Positions 8,670 through 16,937 of a stretch of DNA of 64,000 nucleotides are shown one piece after another (the first letter of the stretch is position 1; each line of letters begins with the position of its first letter). Below the pieces are notes generated by a model. That model had not been told where the DNA came from. It did no database searches and worked only from the letters and a program-made list of their open reading frames with translations. The DNA is from Sporosarcina sp. P13 (GTDB lineage Bacteria > Bacillota > Bacilli > Bacillales_A > Planococcaceae), in contig NZ_PDYM01000003.1 in the NCBI RefSeq assembly GCF_002743055.1, forward strand, positions 1 through 64,000, read 5' to 3'. Both the position numbers and the translations under genes were made by a program.

Positions 8670-9047
8670 ATGGGATTGTTTGATGCGTTATTAGGGAATG
8701 CTTCGGTCGCTTCAAATAGAGAAGTGGAAAAGGAGTTACATCTTATTTTGGCTGATAATGAGGAAGTTGAAGCGGCATTTAAGTTGATCCGCGACTTAAT
8801 AGTATTTACTAAAACTCGATTAATTCTAATTGATAAGCAAGGCATGACTGGCAAGAAGGTTGAATATCACTCAATCCCGTTTAGAAGTATCTCTCACTTC
8901 AGTATAGAAACAGCAGGAACATTTGATCTGGATGCTGAGCTAAAAATATGGGTTTCCAGTTCAGCTACTCCGCAAATAGAAAAACAGTTCAGAAAAGACA
9001 AAAGTATTTATGACATCCAGAAAATATTAGCAACTGTTTGTGTCTAA
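8670..9047 (+). CDS. Bacterial PH-domain (bPH_1-like) protein
   Basis: A 125-residue soluble protein that appears to be a single bacterial pleckstrin-homology domain of the PF08000 type. The conserved core is DLIVFTKTRLILIDKQGMTGKKVEYHSIPFRSI, followed by the family-typical FSIETAGTFDLDAELKIWVS. The ATG at 8670 is preceded by AAAAGGAGAG; the frame upstream of it is not needed. No membrane span is present. It is flanked by unrelated genes, and its role (often peripheral membrane or stress association in related proteins) cannot be deduced here. Confidence 0.8.
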   Translation: MGLFDALLGNASVASNREVEKELHLILADNEEVEAAFKLIRDLIVFTKTRLILIDKQGMTGKKVEYHSIPFRSISHFSIETAGTFDLDAELKIWVSSSATPQIEKQFRKDKSIYDIQKILATVCV

Positions 9048-9061
9048 TTTTCTTCACGTAA

Positions 9062-9095
9062 AAGAAAAAGGTGCTTTCTGAAATAGAAAGCACCA
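9062..9095 (-). terminator. Terminator of the small 9107-9223 gene
   Basis: GGTGCTTTCT / AGAAAGCACC stem with loop GAAAT. The T run is on the minus-strand side (9065-9069), which supports a transcribed minus-strand gene upstream of it; it can also stop the PH-domain transcript. Confidence 0.75.
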
Positions 9096-9106
9096 CCACT
9101 TATAAA

Positions 9107-9223
9107 TTATTTAGTAGCAGTCTCATACGCCACGAGTGTTACTCCTAATTCTTTTTCCAAGAGATTTAATACATGCAATTGTTCATTGCTCAATTGCGCG
9201 ATTGGTGATTCTTTTTTCGTCAT
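9107..9223 (-). CDS. Small acidic protein, 38 residues
   Basis: A short reading frame starting MTKKESPIAQLSNEQLHVLN and ending ETATK. AAAGGATG lies eight bases before the ATG and a good minus-strand terminator follows within 15 bases of the stop, so it has all the parts of a real gene. The sequence predicts an amphipathic helix (LSNEQLHVLNLLEKELG). I recall similar short conserved hypothetical proteins in Bacillales but cannot give a function. Confidence 0.6.
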   Translation of the reverse strand: MTKKESPIAQLSNEQLHVLNLLEKELGVTLVAYETATK

Positions 9224-9295
9224 GTAAACAACATCCTTTCATAATTTATACATAAGATGGCCATAGGGCGACAAAATATACAAAGAAACCATGAA

Positions 9296-9335
9296 TCGCG
9301 CTCATAAACTGTCGTTGCATGCTCATACACCACGC
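9296..9335. repeat. Two degenerate GCTCATA units
   Basis: GCTCATA at 9300 and 9321, spaced 21 bases as in the larger arrays. It looks like a seed or decayed remnant of the same repeat family and lies just before the ribosome binding site of the next gene. Confidence 0.6.
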
Positions 9336-9356
9336 CGAAATTAATAGGAGGACCAC

Positions 9357-9875
9357 ATGATATACGATCCAACCGTATTTGAAAACTTAAAAGTCGCATT
9401 CGAAAATCAACTATATGATTTAGATACACTTGCACATAAAATTAACATCCACAATCGTACAGACCAACTCGATTTAGCGGTACTTGCAAGAAAATTCACT
9501 TTAAAGTTCTCGCTAGTCCACTATCCAGCAGTCACAGTGGAAGTGATACTCAACTCCTCTTTACAAGAACTAGCGGATGAAATACTTGAAGCGGAAAACA
9601 CAGATCCAGGCTGTTACCTATCATTACGGGTACTCAAATTTGTAGAAGACTTAGAAATCCAATGCGAACTAATCGCCGCAATTTTAGATGCTGTGTGGGA
9701 AGGTGATATCCAACACAAACAAACTATCAGTTACGAATTTGGACAGCGCGAGGCAGATTATCTTCATACGATAGATATCGACTTTATTCCGAAATTAACA
9801 GAAGAAAACATGAGTGAGATTGCGGGCTTCCTTCAGTCCGTGCTAGATATGGTGGAACAAATTAGTGAAATATAA
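9357..9875 (+). CDS. Hypothetical acidic protein
   Basis: A 172-residue acidic, soluble protein that I do not recognise. AGGAGG (9346-9351) fixes the ATG at 9357. It has no signal peptide or membrane span; it appears to mix helices and strands, with conserved-looking segments FVEDLEIQCELIAAILDAVWEGD and DIDFIPKLTEENMSEI. It is 29 bases upstream of the DUF4375-like gene and probably shares its transcript. A toxin/immunity or polymorphic-system origin is possible for such pairs of small acidic proteins, but nothing here proves it. Confidence 0.65.
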   Translation: MIYDPTVFENLKVAFENQLYDLDTLAHKINIHNRTDQLDLAVLARKFTLKFSLVHYPAVTVEVILNSSLQELADEILEAENTDPGCYLSLRVLKFVEDLEIQCELIAAILDAVWEGDIQHKQTISYEFGQREADYLHTIDIDFIPKLTEENMSEIAGFLQSVLDMVEQISEI

Positions 9876-9904
9876 TTCAGAGTAAAAAAGAGAGAAGGAA
9901 TATA

Positions 9905-10366
9905 TTGAAAAAGAAAATGAAGCGACAAGCGGTAGAAACGAAAGAAGACATATGGAATGCTGTTATAGCTGTGCTAAGTGAATACGATGTAACAAAGGAC
10001 AAGGAATATCAGGAAGCCAATATCGTTTTTCAATATTATTCTGACATGGAAAGTGGCGGACATGAAAGTTTACTTAACTGGTTCGGTGAGTATATTGAAG
10101 AGATAGGAATTGAATCATACATCCAAAAGCTCGCCAACGCCCTAGAACAAATAGGTGCGATTGATTATGCCTTGATCATTAAACAATACGGGCTGGATTT
10201 GTGGCAACTGTCAGTAGCGATGGTGCAGGATGAACAGAAACAGGATGAATTTTATCAACTAATCCAAAAAGCAGATGAAGATTATTATTATCTGGATGGC
10301 AAGTTGTCGGAATTACTGGAGGACTTCTTTGTAAAAAACTATACAAAATTCATTGAATTTATTTAA
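9905..10366 (+). CDS. DUF4375/DMP19-like protein
   Basis: A 153-residue acidic protein. The segment MESGGHESLLNWFGEYI followed by helices with ALEQIGAIDYA resembles DUF4375 (DMP19-like) proteins, which share a GGhxxxxxN phrase; the related DMP19 of Neisseria is described as a DNA mimic, but that role does not transfer automatically. The TTG at 9905 follows AAGGA by six bases; the ATG at 9917 is an alternative. It is probably co-transcribed with the preceding acidic hypothetical. Confidence 0.5.
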   Translation: MKKKMKRQAVETKEDIWNAVIAVLSEYDVTKDKEYQEANIVFQYYSDMESGGHESLLNWFGEYIEEIGIESYIQKLANALEQIGAIDYALIIKQYGLDLWQLSVAMVQDEQKQDEFYQLIQKADEDYYYLDGKLSELLEDFFVKNYTKFIEFI

Positions 10367-10379
10367 AATTACCCACTAA

Positions 10380-10405
10380 AAAACGCTCCGTTGAACAGAG
10401 CGTTA
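10380..10405 (-). terminator. Terminator between convergent genes
   Basis: AACGCTC / GAGCGTT stem with loop CGTTGAACA. The T run lies on the minus-strand side, so it mainly ends the DUF3784 gene; a weaker AT tail exists on the plus side. Confidence 0.7.
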
Positions 10406-10732
10406 TTATCTTCCTTGCTTGGTAAATCGATTGCCCGTATTGCTATAAACAATCGCAAACACAATGACTAGAAAGAACAGTGCCAAACCTACAATAAACA
10501 ACATATCCTGATCCAACCACTCACTTAGCGCAAATAAACCTAAACAAAAAGCAAGTGCGTACATTATCTTTGCCATGAATTTACATAATGCGAATTCATC
10601 AATTTTTGCCTTTTTCTCCAGAGACATCGTATTATAGCCTGACAGTAACGATGCCCCTTTTCCTTGCGATAGCATCGCCCCATACACGATAAAAACAATC
10701 ATCATTGCAACATTAATTAACAATCCAAGCAT
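10406..10732 (-). CDS. DUF3784-like membrane protein
   Basis: A 108-residue protein with three predicted membrane spans (about 3-21, 52-70 and 77-96). Between the first two is GKGASLLSGYNTMSLEKKAKIDE, the motif of the DUF3784 family of Firmicutes (a glycine, then LLxGYN, then a charged helix). Function is unknown. It lies 61 bases below pbuE on the same strand and may be read from the same transcript. Confidence 0.75.
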   Translation of the reverse strand: MLGLLINVAMMIVFIVYGAMLSQGKGASLLSGYNTMSLEKKAKIDEFALCKFMAKIMYALAFCLGLFALSEWLDQDMLFIVGLALFFLVIVFAIVYSNTGNRFTKQGR

Positions 10733-10793
10733 CCTACACCCTCATTTCCGATAAAAAATAGAGCCAACATCACAATGACTCCATTTTTCCTGA

Positions 10794-11963
10794 TTATGAA
10801 CCTACTTGCTGACTTCTCTTTTGAACAACCATCTTCAGCGAAATTGCGGCAAAGATAAACGCGATAATGACAATACTGCCACCTACAGTAGGCATCATCG
10901 TCACACTACCTGTCTGACTAAACACTATACCACCTACACCAGAACCAAGCGCAATTCCGACTTGCAGAGCGGAATTATTGAAGCTCTGATGAATATCGGA
11001 AGACACGGGGTCGCTTTGAATAATATAATCCTGCTGTGCCGGTGCCAACGCCCAGCTAAGCCCACCCCAAACCATCATGAATACAATGAACAACGGAATC
11101 GAGAACGTCGAGTAAGGAAGAGCGAACAAGCTAACAGCGAATGCCCCCAAAATGATCAAAATACTCTTCTTCGAACCTAAACGAGAAGCGAGTCCGCCAC
11201 CGAACACACCGCCACCGACTGCCGAAAGTCCAAACAAGAAGTAAAACACACTAATCCAATACGGACTTAGTTGCATCGTCGTTTCAAGAAACGGTGTAAA
11301 ATATGCGTAAACAGTATAATGTCCGGCTAACATGAACATCGTTGCTAAATGCGCAAAGAAAATCTTTTTATTAGCAAGAGCCTTAATCTGCGCAGAGAGT
11401 GGTTGCACTTGGCCTGTCGGAATCTTCTCTAAAAAATTTGCAATTAGTACAATTGAACCGATCGTCAAAACTGAAATTCCGAGGAACACCGACCGCCAGC
11501 CAAACGCATTTGTCACTACAATCCCAGTTGGCACACCGAGCACAAGCGACGAACTAATTCCCATATAAATATAGCCTAGCGCCTTTGCTCGAACCTTTGG
11601 CGCCACGATCCGCACTGTAATCGTCAACGCCAGCACAATCACAAGCGCCGCGCTAGCAGCCGTCACCACACGCGCCGCCATCATCAAGCCGAACGTAGGG
11701 CTAAAATACGTTAAGATGTTTCCGATTAAAAACACTATAAGCGTAATCAAATACAACTTCTTACGTTCGACCTTAGCAGTCAACGAAAGTAACACAGGAC
11801 CCGCGACCGCAAACACTAGCGCGAAAATCGTAATTAATTGTCCAGCGGTAGCGATTGACACATTCAAATCATCCGCAATAACCGGTAAAATCCCTCCAAC
11901 GACCAGCTCTACAAGCCCAACCGTAATGGCCGAAATAGCCAATAAAAGTACACGTACATCCAC
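10794..11963 (-). CDS. pbuE: Purine base efflux MFS transporter PbuE
   Basis: A 389-residue, 12-span major facilitator of the DHA1 drug:proton group. It reads very much like Bacillus subtilis PbuE from memory: VGLVELVVGGILPVIADDL at the start, LTAKVERKKLYLI in the loop 2-3 region, HYTVYAYFTPFLETT in the middle, and LSWALAPAQQDYI near the end. PbuE exports hypoxanthine and adenine. The start is the GTG at 11963, seven bases after AGGAGG. The purine riboswitch directly upstream independently supports the assignment. Confidence 0.85.
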   Translation of the reverse strand: MDVRVLLLAISAITVGLVELVVGGILPVIADDLNVSIATAGQLITIFALVFAVAGPVLLSLTAKVERKKLYLITLIVFLIGNILTYFSPTFGLMMAARVVTAASAALVIVLALTITVRIVAPKVRAKALGYIYMGISSSLVLGVPTGIVVTNAFGWRSVFLGISVLTIGSIVLIANFLEKIPTGQVQPLSAQIKALANKKIFFAHLATMFMLAGHYTVYAYFTPFLETTMQLSPYWISVFYFLFGLSAVGGGVFGGGLASRLGSKKSILIILGAFAVSLFALPYSTFSIPLFIVFMMVWGGLSWALAPAQQDYIIQSDPVSSDIHQSFNNSALQVGIALGSGVGGIVFSQTGSVTMMPTVGGSIVIIAFIFAAISLKMVVQKRSQQVGS

Positions 11964-12009
11964 ATTAATTCCTCCTACCTAAGTTGCCAATATCTAATAA
12001 ACTCCATAG

Positions 12010-12101
12010 AAAAATCCCGATTACAAAAAATACTTTGTAATCAGGATTTGACGGTTCCTGGTAGAGACCCTCGAACCATATTATCGAGGTTATACATAAT
12101 G
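12010..12101 (-). promoter_or_regulatory. Adenine-type purine riboswitch with overlapping terminator
   Basis: Minus-strand leader of pbuE. The aptamer (12101 down to 12031) shows P2 as CCTCGATAATATGGTTCGAGG split by its loop, J2/3 as GTCTCTACC, P3 as AGGAACCGTCAAATCCT, and J3/1 as GATTAC. The base at the position that reads purine identity (the T after GA in GATTAC) is U, which in this class means adenine rather than guanine. The 3' sides of P3 and P1 (TCCTGATTACAAA) also form a perfect 13-pair stem with TTTGTAATCGGGA (one G-T) followed by five T, so ligand binding should prevent termination. This is an ON switch as in B. subtilis pbuE. Confidence 0.93.
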
Positions 12102-12120
12102 ATTCCGTAATGAAATTTTC

Positions 12121-12516
12121 TATTGTTCAATTTAGCATGGATTTGAAGTGTTGGCAAGGTTGGCGGCTTAAAAAGGCTCGTTGTTTTTATGTACATACGC
12201 CAAATCTTCTATAGTAACTAACAAATAATGTTAACTTGAAGTAGGTTAAAGTGAGACAAGGCTACGATGAAGAGAAGGTTCCTAAAGAAAATAAAGAATA
12301 AGACATTGTTGAGGAGCCTTTCGAGGTTGTATACTTTCAACATTTTTTCACATTCACATTGTCCACCATTAGTACTCCACTGTTTATATACTGGTAAAAG
12401 AGATGTCCCCTTTATTACTTTTCAAAATACTCCCACAAACTATTTATAATTCAACTATTCCCCAAATGAACATGCTATAGTATCTACATCATAAAACGAA
12501 TTGGAGTTGACTAGTT
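12121..12516. other. Intergenic region without a supported gene
   Basis: Holds the promoter for the riboswitch on the minus side and that of the SLH gene on the plus side. GTTGGCAAGGTTGGC at 12150 partly matches the 28886 and 50637 elements. The frame at 12267-12449 has poor coding character and no convincing ribosome binding site. Nothing else recognised. Confidence 0.5.
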
Positions 12517-13563
12517 ATGAAGAGAATTTTCGCAATAATTTTAACAATCGCTTTAATAGTATCTGCAGTACCACAAACAGAAGCTTCATCTAAAGTATTT
12601 ACTGATGTTCCAAAAGATCATCCGAACTACACGGCTATTATGTATTTGTTGGAGAATAAGGTGATTGAGCCGAGTGCGCGTTTTGGGTTGAATGATAAGG
12701 TAACGCGTGAAGAAGTGGCGGTTATGGTTGCCAAGGCTACGGGATTGAATGGGAAGAAGGTGAAGACGAAGTTTAAGGATGTGCCAGCAAGTAGGTATTC
12801 TTCGGGCTATATTAATTCTGCGGTGAATGCGAAAATTATAAATGGCTATCCAGATGGAACGTTTAAGCCGACGCAAAAGGTGACGAGAGGTCATATGGCT
12901 GCTTTCATTGCGAATGCATTTAAATTGACGAAGGAGAAAGATATTCGATTTAAAGATGTTAAGAAGGGTTCAACTTCGTATCACGCGATTCGTAAATTGG
13001 CTTACGAAAATATTACGTCAGGATATCCTGATGGTACGTTTCGACCAAATGAAACACTGACTCGCTCACACATTGCGGCATTTGTAGCACGGGCGATGGA
13101 TCCTGCGTTTAGACCTTCACAACCTGTTACGGTGACGAGAGGAATTCATTTTGGTATGAATCCTACACAAGTAAAAAGTATTGAATCTAAGTCTCCTGCG
13201 GTGCTACTTGCGTATGAAAAAGAAGGAAATGCGACTATATTAATCTATAGCACAACTAAATATAATTACAGAACAAATTTGATTTATTACTTCGAAAATA
13301 ATAAATTACAGTTTATTAGTTATGATTTTATGAATGGAGAAGAGTGGTATCATGATTCAGACGAGTTGTTTGCAATTTATAGTGAACTGAGTGAAAATGC
13401 GCAACGTGAATTTGGAGCGGACTATTACTATGACTCGGATGGTGAGTATTCATTTAATTCTGGATGGGACAAAACAGGTTATGTTGTAGTGCTGACGGTA
13501 AATGATGATCAGTTAAGTACGACAGCTAATCTGATTTATTTACCGCATTCGCTGTTGAAATAA
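12517..13563 (+). CDS. Secreted protein with three SLH domains
   Basis: A 348-residue exported protein: signal peptide with cleavage after about residue 23 (PQTEASS), then three S-layer homology domains (about 27-75, 87-137 and 145-197) with the typical FxDVPxxHxxYxAI starts and GYPDGTFxPxxxxTRxxxAAFIARA ends. SLH triplets bind pyruvylated secondary cell-wall polymer, so the protein is probably cell-wall anchored. The C-terminal 150 residues (Tyr-rich, beta-strand pattern) are not recognised and may be the functional part. A terminator follows. Confidence 0.85.
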   Translation: MKRIFAIILTIALIVSAVPQTEASSKVFTDVPKDHPNYTAIMYLLENKVIEPSARFGLNDKVTREEVAVMVAKATGLNGKKVKTKFKDVPASRYSSGYINSAVNAKIINGYPDGTFKPTQKVTRGHMAAFIANAFKLTKEKDIRFKDVKKGSTSYHAIRKLAYENITSGYPDGTFRPNETLTRSHIAAFVARAMDPAFRPSQPVTVTRGIHFGMNPTQVKSIESKSPAVLLAYEKEGNATILIYSTTKYNYRTNLIYYFENNKLQFISYDFMNGEEWYHDSDELFAIYSELSENAQREFGADYYYDSDGEYSFNSGWDKTGYVVVLTVNDDQLSTTANLIYLPHSLLK

Positions 13564-13582
13564 CCTAAAGAATAGAAATTGT

Positions 13583-13623
13583 AAAAGAGTAGTAGCTAAT
13601 TTATCTTAGTTACTACTCTTTTC
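13583..13623 (+). terminator. Bidirectional terminator
   Basis: AAAAGAGTAGTAGCTAA pairs with TTAGTTACTACTCTTTT around TTTATC, between the convergent SLH and aldolase genes. Confidence 0.8.
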
Positions 13624-13643
13624 ATCTAGTACAATAATTCTAC

Positions 13644-14528
13644 TTAAATAGATGCTTCATAAATAGATTTCACAGCTTTTTCAAGTGAGTTGTTAAATTC
13701 ATCGTCTGTCTGATTTGCATTCAAGTCTTGGCTTAATGCACGAGAGAAACTAGCGATAAGTCCGTCGTTCGCTTTGAGTTTTTCATTCGCGACATCTGTT
13801 GAATAACCTCCAGAAAGTGCAACGACACGTACAACACGCGGATGATCAATCAGTTCTCTGTATAGGTTTGTTTCTGTCGGAATCGTCAATTTCAGCATGA
13901 TATTTTCGTTGTCTTGAAGCTGGTCAAGATGTTTGTGAATTTCTGTTTTTAGTATGGCTTCGCATGCTGCTTTATCGGCACTGTGAATATCGACTTCTGG
14001 CTCAATGATCGGAACCAAACCTGCTGCGATAATTTGCTTGCCGATTTCAAATTGTTGGTCTACGACTGCTTGAATACCTTCTTCATTTGCCTCTTTAATA
14101 ACAGAACGCATTTTTGTACCGAAAATATGACGTTCGTTCGCGCGTTTAAGTAGTTCATCTAAATCTGTGATTGGTTTCATCAATTGGACACCGTTTGCTT
14201 CATCTGCTAATCCTTTATCAATTTTTAAGAAAGGAACGATGTCTTTCTTTTCTGTCAAGTAATCTGCAGTATACATTCCTTCGATTTCACGATCCATCGT
14301 TTGTTCGAATAAAATAGCACCCAAAATATGAGCCGCATCAAAAGCGGGGGATGTAATAATTCGCGTGCGCATATCGTGTACGAGGGTGAACATTTCATCT
14401 TCATTGGAATAAGAGTTTTCTAGAACACCATAAGCTGCTAATGCTTTAGGTGTACTGCCGCCACTTTGGTCAAGTGCCGCAATAAATCCTTTTCCGTTTT
14501 TCACTTTGTCAAATTGCTTTTCATTCAT
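13644..14528 (-). CDS. fda: Class I fructose-bisphosphate aldolase
   Basis: A 294-residue class I (Schiff-base) aldolase of the bacterial type seen in staphylococci. The N-terminus [19 protein letters not shown] and the following [15 protein letters not shown] match that family closely, as do PFLKIDKGL with its active-site Lys region and LKLTIPTE. It cleaves fructose 1,6-bisphosphate to triose phosphates in glycolysis. GGAG lies eight bases before the ATG at 14528; ATG and GTG codons two and three codons upstream are too close to it. It stands alone. Confidence 0.9.
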   Translation of the reverse strand: MNEKQFDKVKNGKGFIAALDQSGGSTPKALAAYGVLENSYSNEDEMFTLVHDMRTRIITSPAFDAAHILGAILFEQTMDREIEGMYTADYLTEKKDIVPFLKIDKGLADEANGVQLMKPITDLDELLKRANERHIFGTKMRSVIKEANEEGIQAVVDQQFEIGKQIIAAGLVPIIEPEVDIHSADKAACEAILKTEIHKHLDQLQDNENIMLKLTIPTETNLYRELIDHPRVVRVVALSGGYSTDVANEKLKANDGLIASFSRALSQDLNANQTDDEFNNSLEKAVKSIYEASI

Positions 14529-14619
14529 ATTCATCACTCCTCATGTATAATCTGACTCTTCTGACATACTATCATGAATTTGATTCCATATGTTAGTGAA
14601 GCGAACAGATCGGAATTCA

Positions 14620-14890
14620 AAGAAAATAGCGGAAAGAATAATTAGCAATGAAATGGAGATGCTACATCATGTGGTTAGAAAATAACGAAAGAAGGCTAAT
14701 CAAATGACCAAAAAATACCTTAAACCAAATGATCCTGCAGACAATAAAGAACGACACAACAAAACGATCAGCAATATTGAGGCTGCTGAAGAGGTGATGA
14801 AGTTTACGATGGGTAACGAGCGTGAAAAAATCAAACAGAGCAACGAACGAAGAGAAGAAAGTATTAAGAATCATAAAGATGAAATTGACT
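14620..14890 (+). repeat. Direct repeat copy 1 (end of ABC gene plus tlp)
   Basis: About 270 bases that recur at 15282-15552 (offset 662) with high identity, including the distinctive GGAAAGAATAATTAGCAATG and the tlp start. The ABC pseudogene lies between the copies, as expected for a tandem duplication followed by decay. Confidence 0.85.
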
Positions 14891-14919
14891 ATATGATGTG
14901 GACTTTACTTCAACATTAA
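14704..14919 (+). CDS. Tlp-like spore protein, divergent truncated copy
   Basis: A 71-residue copy of the Tlp protein encoded at 15366. The first 60 residues match (KPNDPADNKERHNKTISNIE, then KIKQSNERREESIK), but the C-terminus is replaced by DYMMWTLLQH because the duplication junction falls here, so the conserved ending NGY is lost. GAAGG precedes the ATG by eight bases. It may be a decaying paralogue; expression late in sporulation would be expected for the family. Confidence 0.6.
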   Translation: MTKKYLKPNDPADNKERHNKTISNIEAAEEVMKFTMGNEREKIKQSNERREESIKNHKDEIDYMMWTLLQH

Positions 14920-15347
14920 CAGCAGAAGAAATTTTACGATTGCTTGCCTTCCTAAAAAGTGAGCACAGGGCAACAACAACGCGTGCAACAATTTTCAAAA
15001 GGTATTCGACAACGTCTAAATCTAGCGCAAAGTTTATTGGGGAAGGCAAGTTGCCTATTTTAGATGATCCGACAAACGGCCTTGGTCCGTACTGGATTGC
15101 CGAGCTGAATAAAATGATGGCTGAAAAACGAAATAAAGGCTGTGCCGTTCTTTTTTCAACGCATTTACTAAACTTTGCAGATGACGGTCCCATTTTACAC
15201 GAAGGATATGTGCTAGCAACCGGATCAATGGACGATGTCTTACGTGCAAATGAAGCAGTAGATCTTGAGCAATTATGGTTGAAGAAAATAGAGGAAAGAA
15301 TAATTAGCAATGAAATGGAGATGCTACATCATGTAGTTATAAAATAA
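14920..15347 (+). pseudogene. Frameshifted ABC transporter ATPase remnant
   Basis: The C-terminal half of an ABC ATPase broken by frameshift. One frame (from about 14980) reads RVQQFSKGIRQRLNLAQSLL, the ABC signature region. The next frame (from about 15045) reads PILDDPTNGLGPYWIAELN, a Walker B and D-loop with the catalytic Glu changed to Asp and LDP changed to LGP, then FSTHLLNFAD for the switch His. No Walker A is present. The ancestor resembles NosF/multidrug-type ATPases. Its last codons are inside the direct repeat. Confidence 0.85.
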
Positions 15348-15552
15348 CGAAAGAAGGCTAATCCAATGACCAAAAAATACCCTAAACCGAATGATCCCGC
15401 AGACAATAAAGAACGACTCAACAAAACCATCAGTAATATGGAAGCTGCTGAAGAAGCGATGAAGTTTGCGACAGGTGAGGAGCGTGAAAAAATCAAACAG
15501 AGCAACGAACGAAGAGAAGAAAGTATTAAGGATCTAAAGGATGAAATTCACG
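15282..15552 (+). repeat. Direct repeat copy 2
   Basis: Second copy of the 270-base unit described at 14620; it contains the end of the ABC remnant and the intact tlp start. Confidence 0.85.
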
Positions 15553-15587
15553 AAGAAGACAAATCAAGGATTAATGGCTATATTTAA
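15366..15587 (+). CDS. tlp: Small acid-soluble spore protein Tlp
   Basis: A 73-residue, charged, helical protein. KPNDPADNKERLNKTISNME, then EAMKFATGEEREKIKQSNERR, and an ending with KDEIHEEDKSRINGYI match the Tlp family of small acid-soluble spore proteins from Bacillus (KPDDRSDNVEKLQ...N...EAE...KNxRRExSI...EIKDE...NGY). Tlp accumulates in the forespore; its presence implies an endospore former. GAAGG lies about nine bases before the ATG. A terminator follows the stop. A truncated duplicate lies at 14704. Confidence 0.82.
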   Translation: MTKKYPKPNDPADNKERLNKTISNMEAAEEAMKFATGEEREKIKQSNERREESIKDLKDEIHEEDKSRINGYI

Positions 15588-15592
15588 TATGA

Positions 15593-15627
15593 AAATCCAT
15601 CTTGCGTACATATGCAAGATGGATTTA
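15593..15627 (+). terminator. Terminator of tlp
   Basis: AAATCCATCTTGC / GCAAGATGGATTT stem with loop GTACATAT, then an AT-rich tail. Confidence 0.75.
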
Positions 15628-15810
15628 TTACTTATACAAAATTAGAAATTGCTTTCGTAGTTCATCTACCGTTAAAATCGAATGTTGCGTGTAGACAAGT
15701 AATCGATTGCCTTTTCATTCGGCGGATACAATCTAATCCGCATCTACTTCCGGTAGGTGCTACAGTAATAATTAGTTTTTCTATTATCAATCATCGCATG
15801 TAAAGTTAAA

Positions 15811-16566
15811 TTACTTCAAACGTGCGCCGCCGCCAACTTCCAAAACTTCTCCTGTTACATAAGAAGCGTGTGGAGAAGAGAAGAATAGTACAGCTCCAGC
15901 TAGGTCTTCAGGTTTGCCTACGCGTTTAAGTGGAATCTCCTGTATTAAATGTGGATATCTCTCTTCTACATTTACTGCGTGGAAATTAGAATCTACTAGG
16001 CCAGGAGATACACCGTTAACACGGATATTATCAGCCGCTAATTCTTTAGCAAGTGCACGAGTCAATGCGTCCACGCCACCTTTTGCTGCAGTATAAGCAC
16101 TTCCACCAATAATGCCGCCGTTTCGAATAACACTTGAACAAAGGTTAACGATTGAAGAATTTTCAGATGACTTCAAGAGGGGAAGCATTTCTTGTGTGAC
16201 CAAGTAAACTGATTTCAAATTCACATCACTATGCAAGTCCCATTCTTCATCAGAAATTTCCGCAAAAGGTTTTTTTATTAATGAAGCCCCTACGTTATTG
16301 ACTAAAATATCCAACGTACCATATGTATTTTCAATATGTTCTTTCATTTTATGAACGTCATCTCTTTTAGAGACATCTGCAGCGACAAAACTAACATCCG
16401 TTCCACGTTGCTTCAACTCTTCCGCGAATTCCAAAACATCAGGTGTTTCAACTAAATTGTTCAGAACTACCTTTGCCCCTAATTTAGCATATTCATTTGC
16501 TATTGCTTTTCCGATCCCACTTGCACTTCCTGTAACTAATACGACTTTATCTGTAAATGTATACAT
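15811..16566 (-). CDS. Short-chain dehydrogenase/reductase
   Basis: A 251-residue classical SDR. The dinucleotide site is TGSASGIGKAIA (about 12-23), the structural motif NNVGA about residues 87-91, the catalytic Ser in SSVIRNGG, and the YxxxK pair in YTAAKGG. The ending FFSSPHASYVTGEVLEVGGG is typical of 3-oxoacyl-ACP reductase-like members. It would reduce or oxidise an alcohol/ketone with NAD(P). It borders the catabolic island and is divergent from it; membership in that pathway is possible (inference). Confidence 0.85.
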   Translation of the reverse strand: MYTFTDKVVLVTGSASGIGKAIANEYAKLGAKVVLNNLVETPDVLEFAEELKQRGTDVSFVAADVSKRDDVHKMKEHIENTYGTLDILVNNVGASLIKKPFAEISDEEWDLHSDVNLKSVYLVTQEMLPLLKSSENSSIVNLCSSVIRNGGIIGGSAYTAAKGGVDALTRALAKELAADNIRVNGVSPGLVDSNFHAVNVEERYPHLIQEIPLKRVGKPEDLAGAVLFFSSPHASYVTGEVLEVGGGARLK

Positions 16567-16609
16567 TTAATGACCTCCTAATTTTGAAAAAATTCCTTAT
16601 ATGAAATTA

Positions 16610-16639
16610 AGTTTAAAGTATAAAAATAGAATTTGTCAA
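16610..16639 (-). promoter_or_regulatory. Sigma-A-type promoter of the SDR gene
   Basis: On the minus strand TTGACA (16639-16634) and TAAACT (16615-16610) are separated by 18 bases, about 50 bases before the SDR start. Confidence 0.5.
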
Positions 16640-16776
16640 CAGAAGATTAGAAATTTAATGATTTTGACTGAACTTTTACTTATTAGAACTTAAAATTCTG
16701 ACATTATCCAACAATTTTCTTCTATAATGGTGATAGGAAAAACCGTGATTTAGATATAAAACGACAAGAGTATTCA

Positions 16777-16840
16777 AAAAAATCGTTTCATTTGAATTTT
16801 CGAAATTGGTATTGACGAAATGATTTTTGTTATGTATATA
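16777..16840 (+). promoter_or_regulatory. Sigma-A-type promoter inside a long inverted repeat
   Basis: TTGACG (16812-16817), a 17-base spacer and TATATA (16835-16840) make a strong plus-strand promoter. The -35 box lies in an imperfect palindrome: AAAAATCGTTTC (near 16778) pairs with GAAATGATTTTT (16817-16829), with an inner AATTT-TCG-AAATT. This looks like an operator for the island's left end. Confidence 0.5.
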
Positions 16841-16937
16841 TTAAATTAAGATGTTGAAAACAATTTTCGCATGTGAAATATATTGATTTTATGAAGATGT
16901 AGTAGATTTTGAACTGTTTTATGGTTAGGTCCTAAAT

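Noticed and set aside
12267-12449. 60-codon ORF on the plus strand
   Set aside because: No ribosome binding site, atypical composition, and no family resemblance; treated as intergenic.
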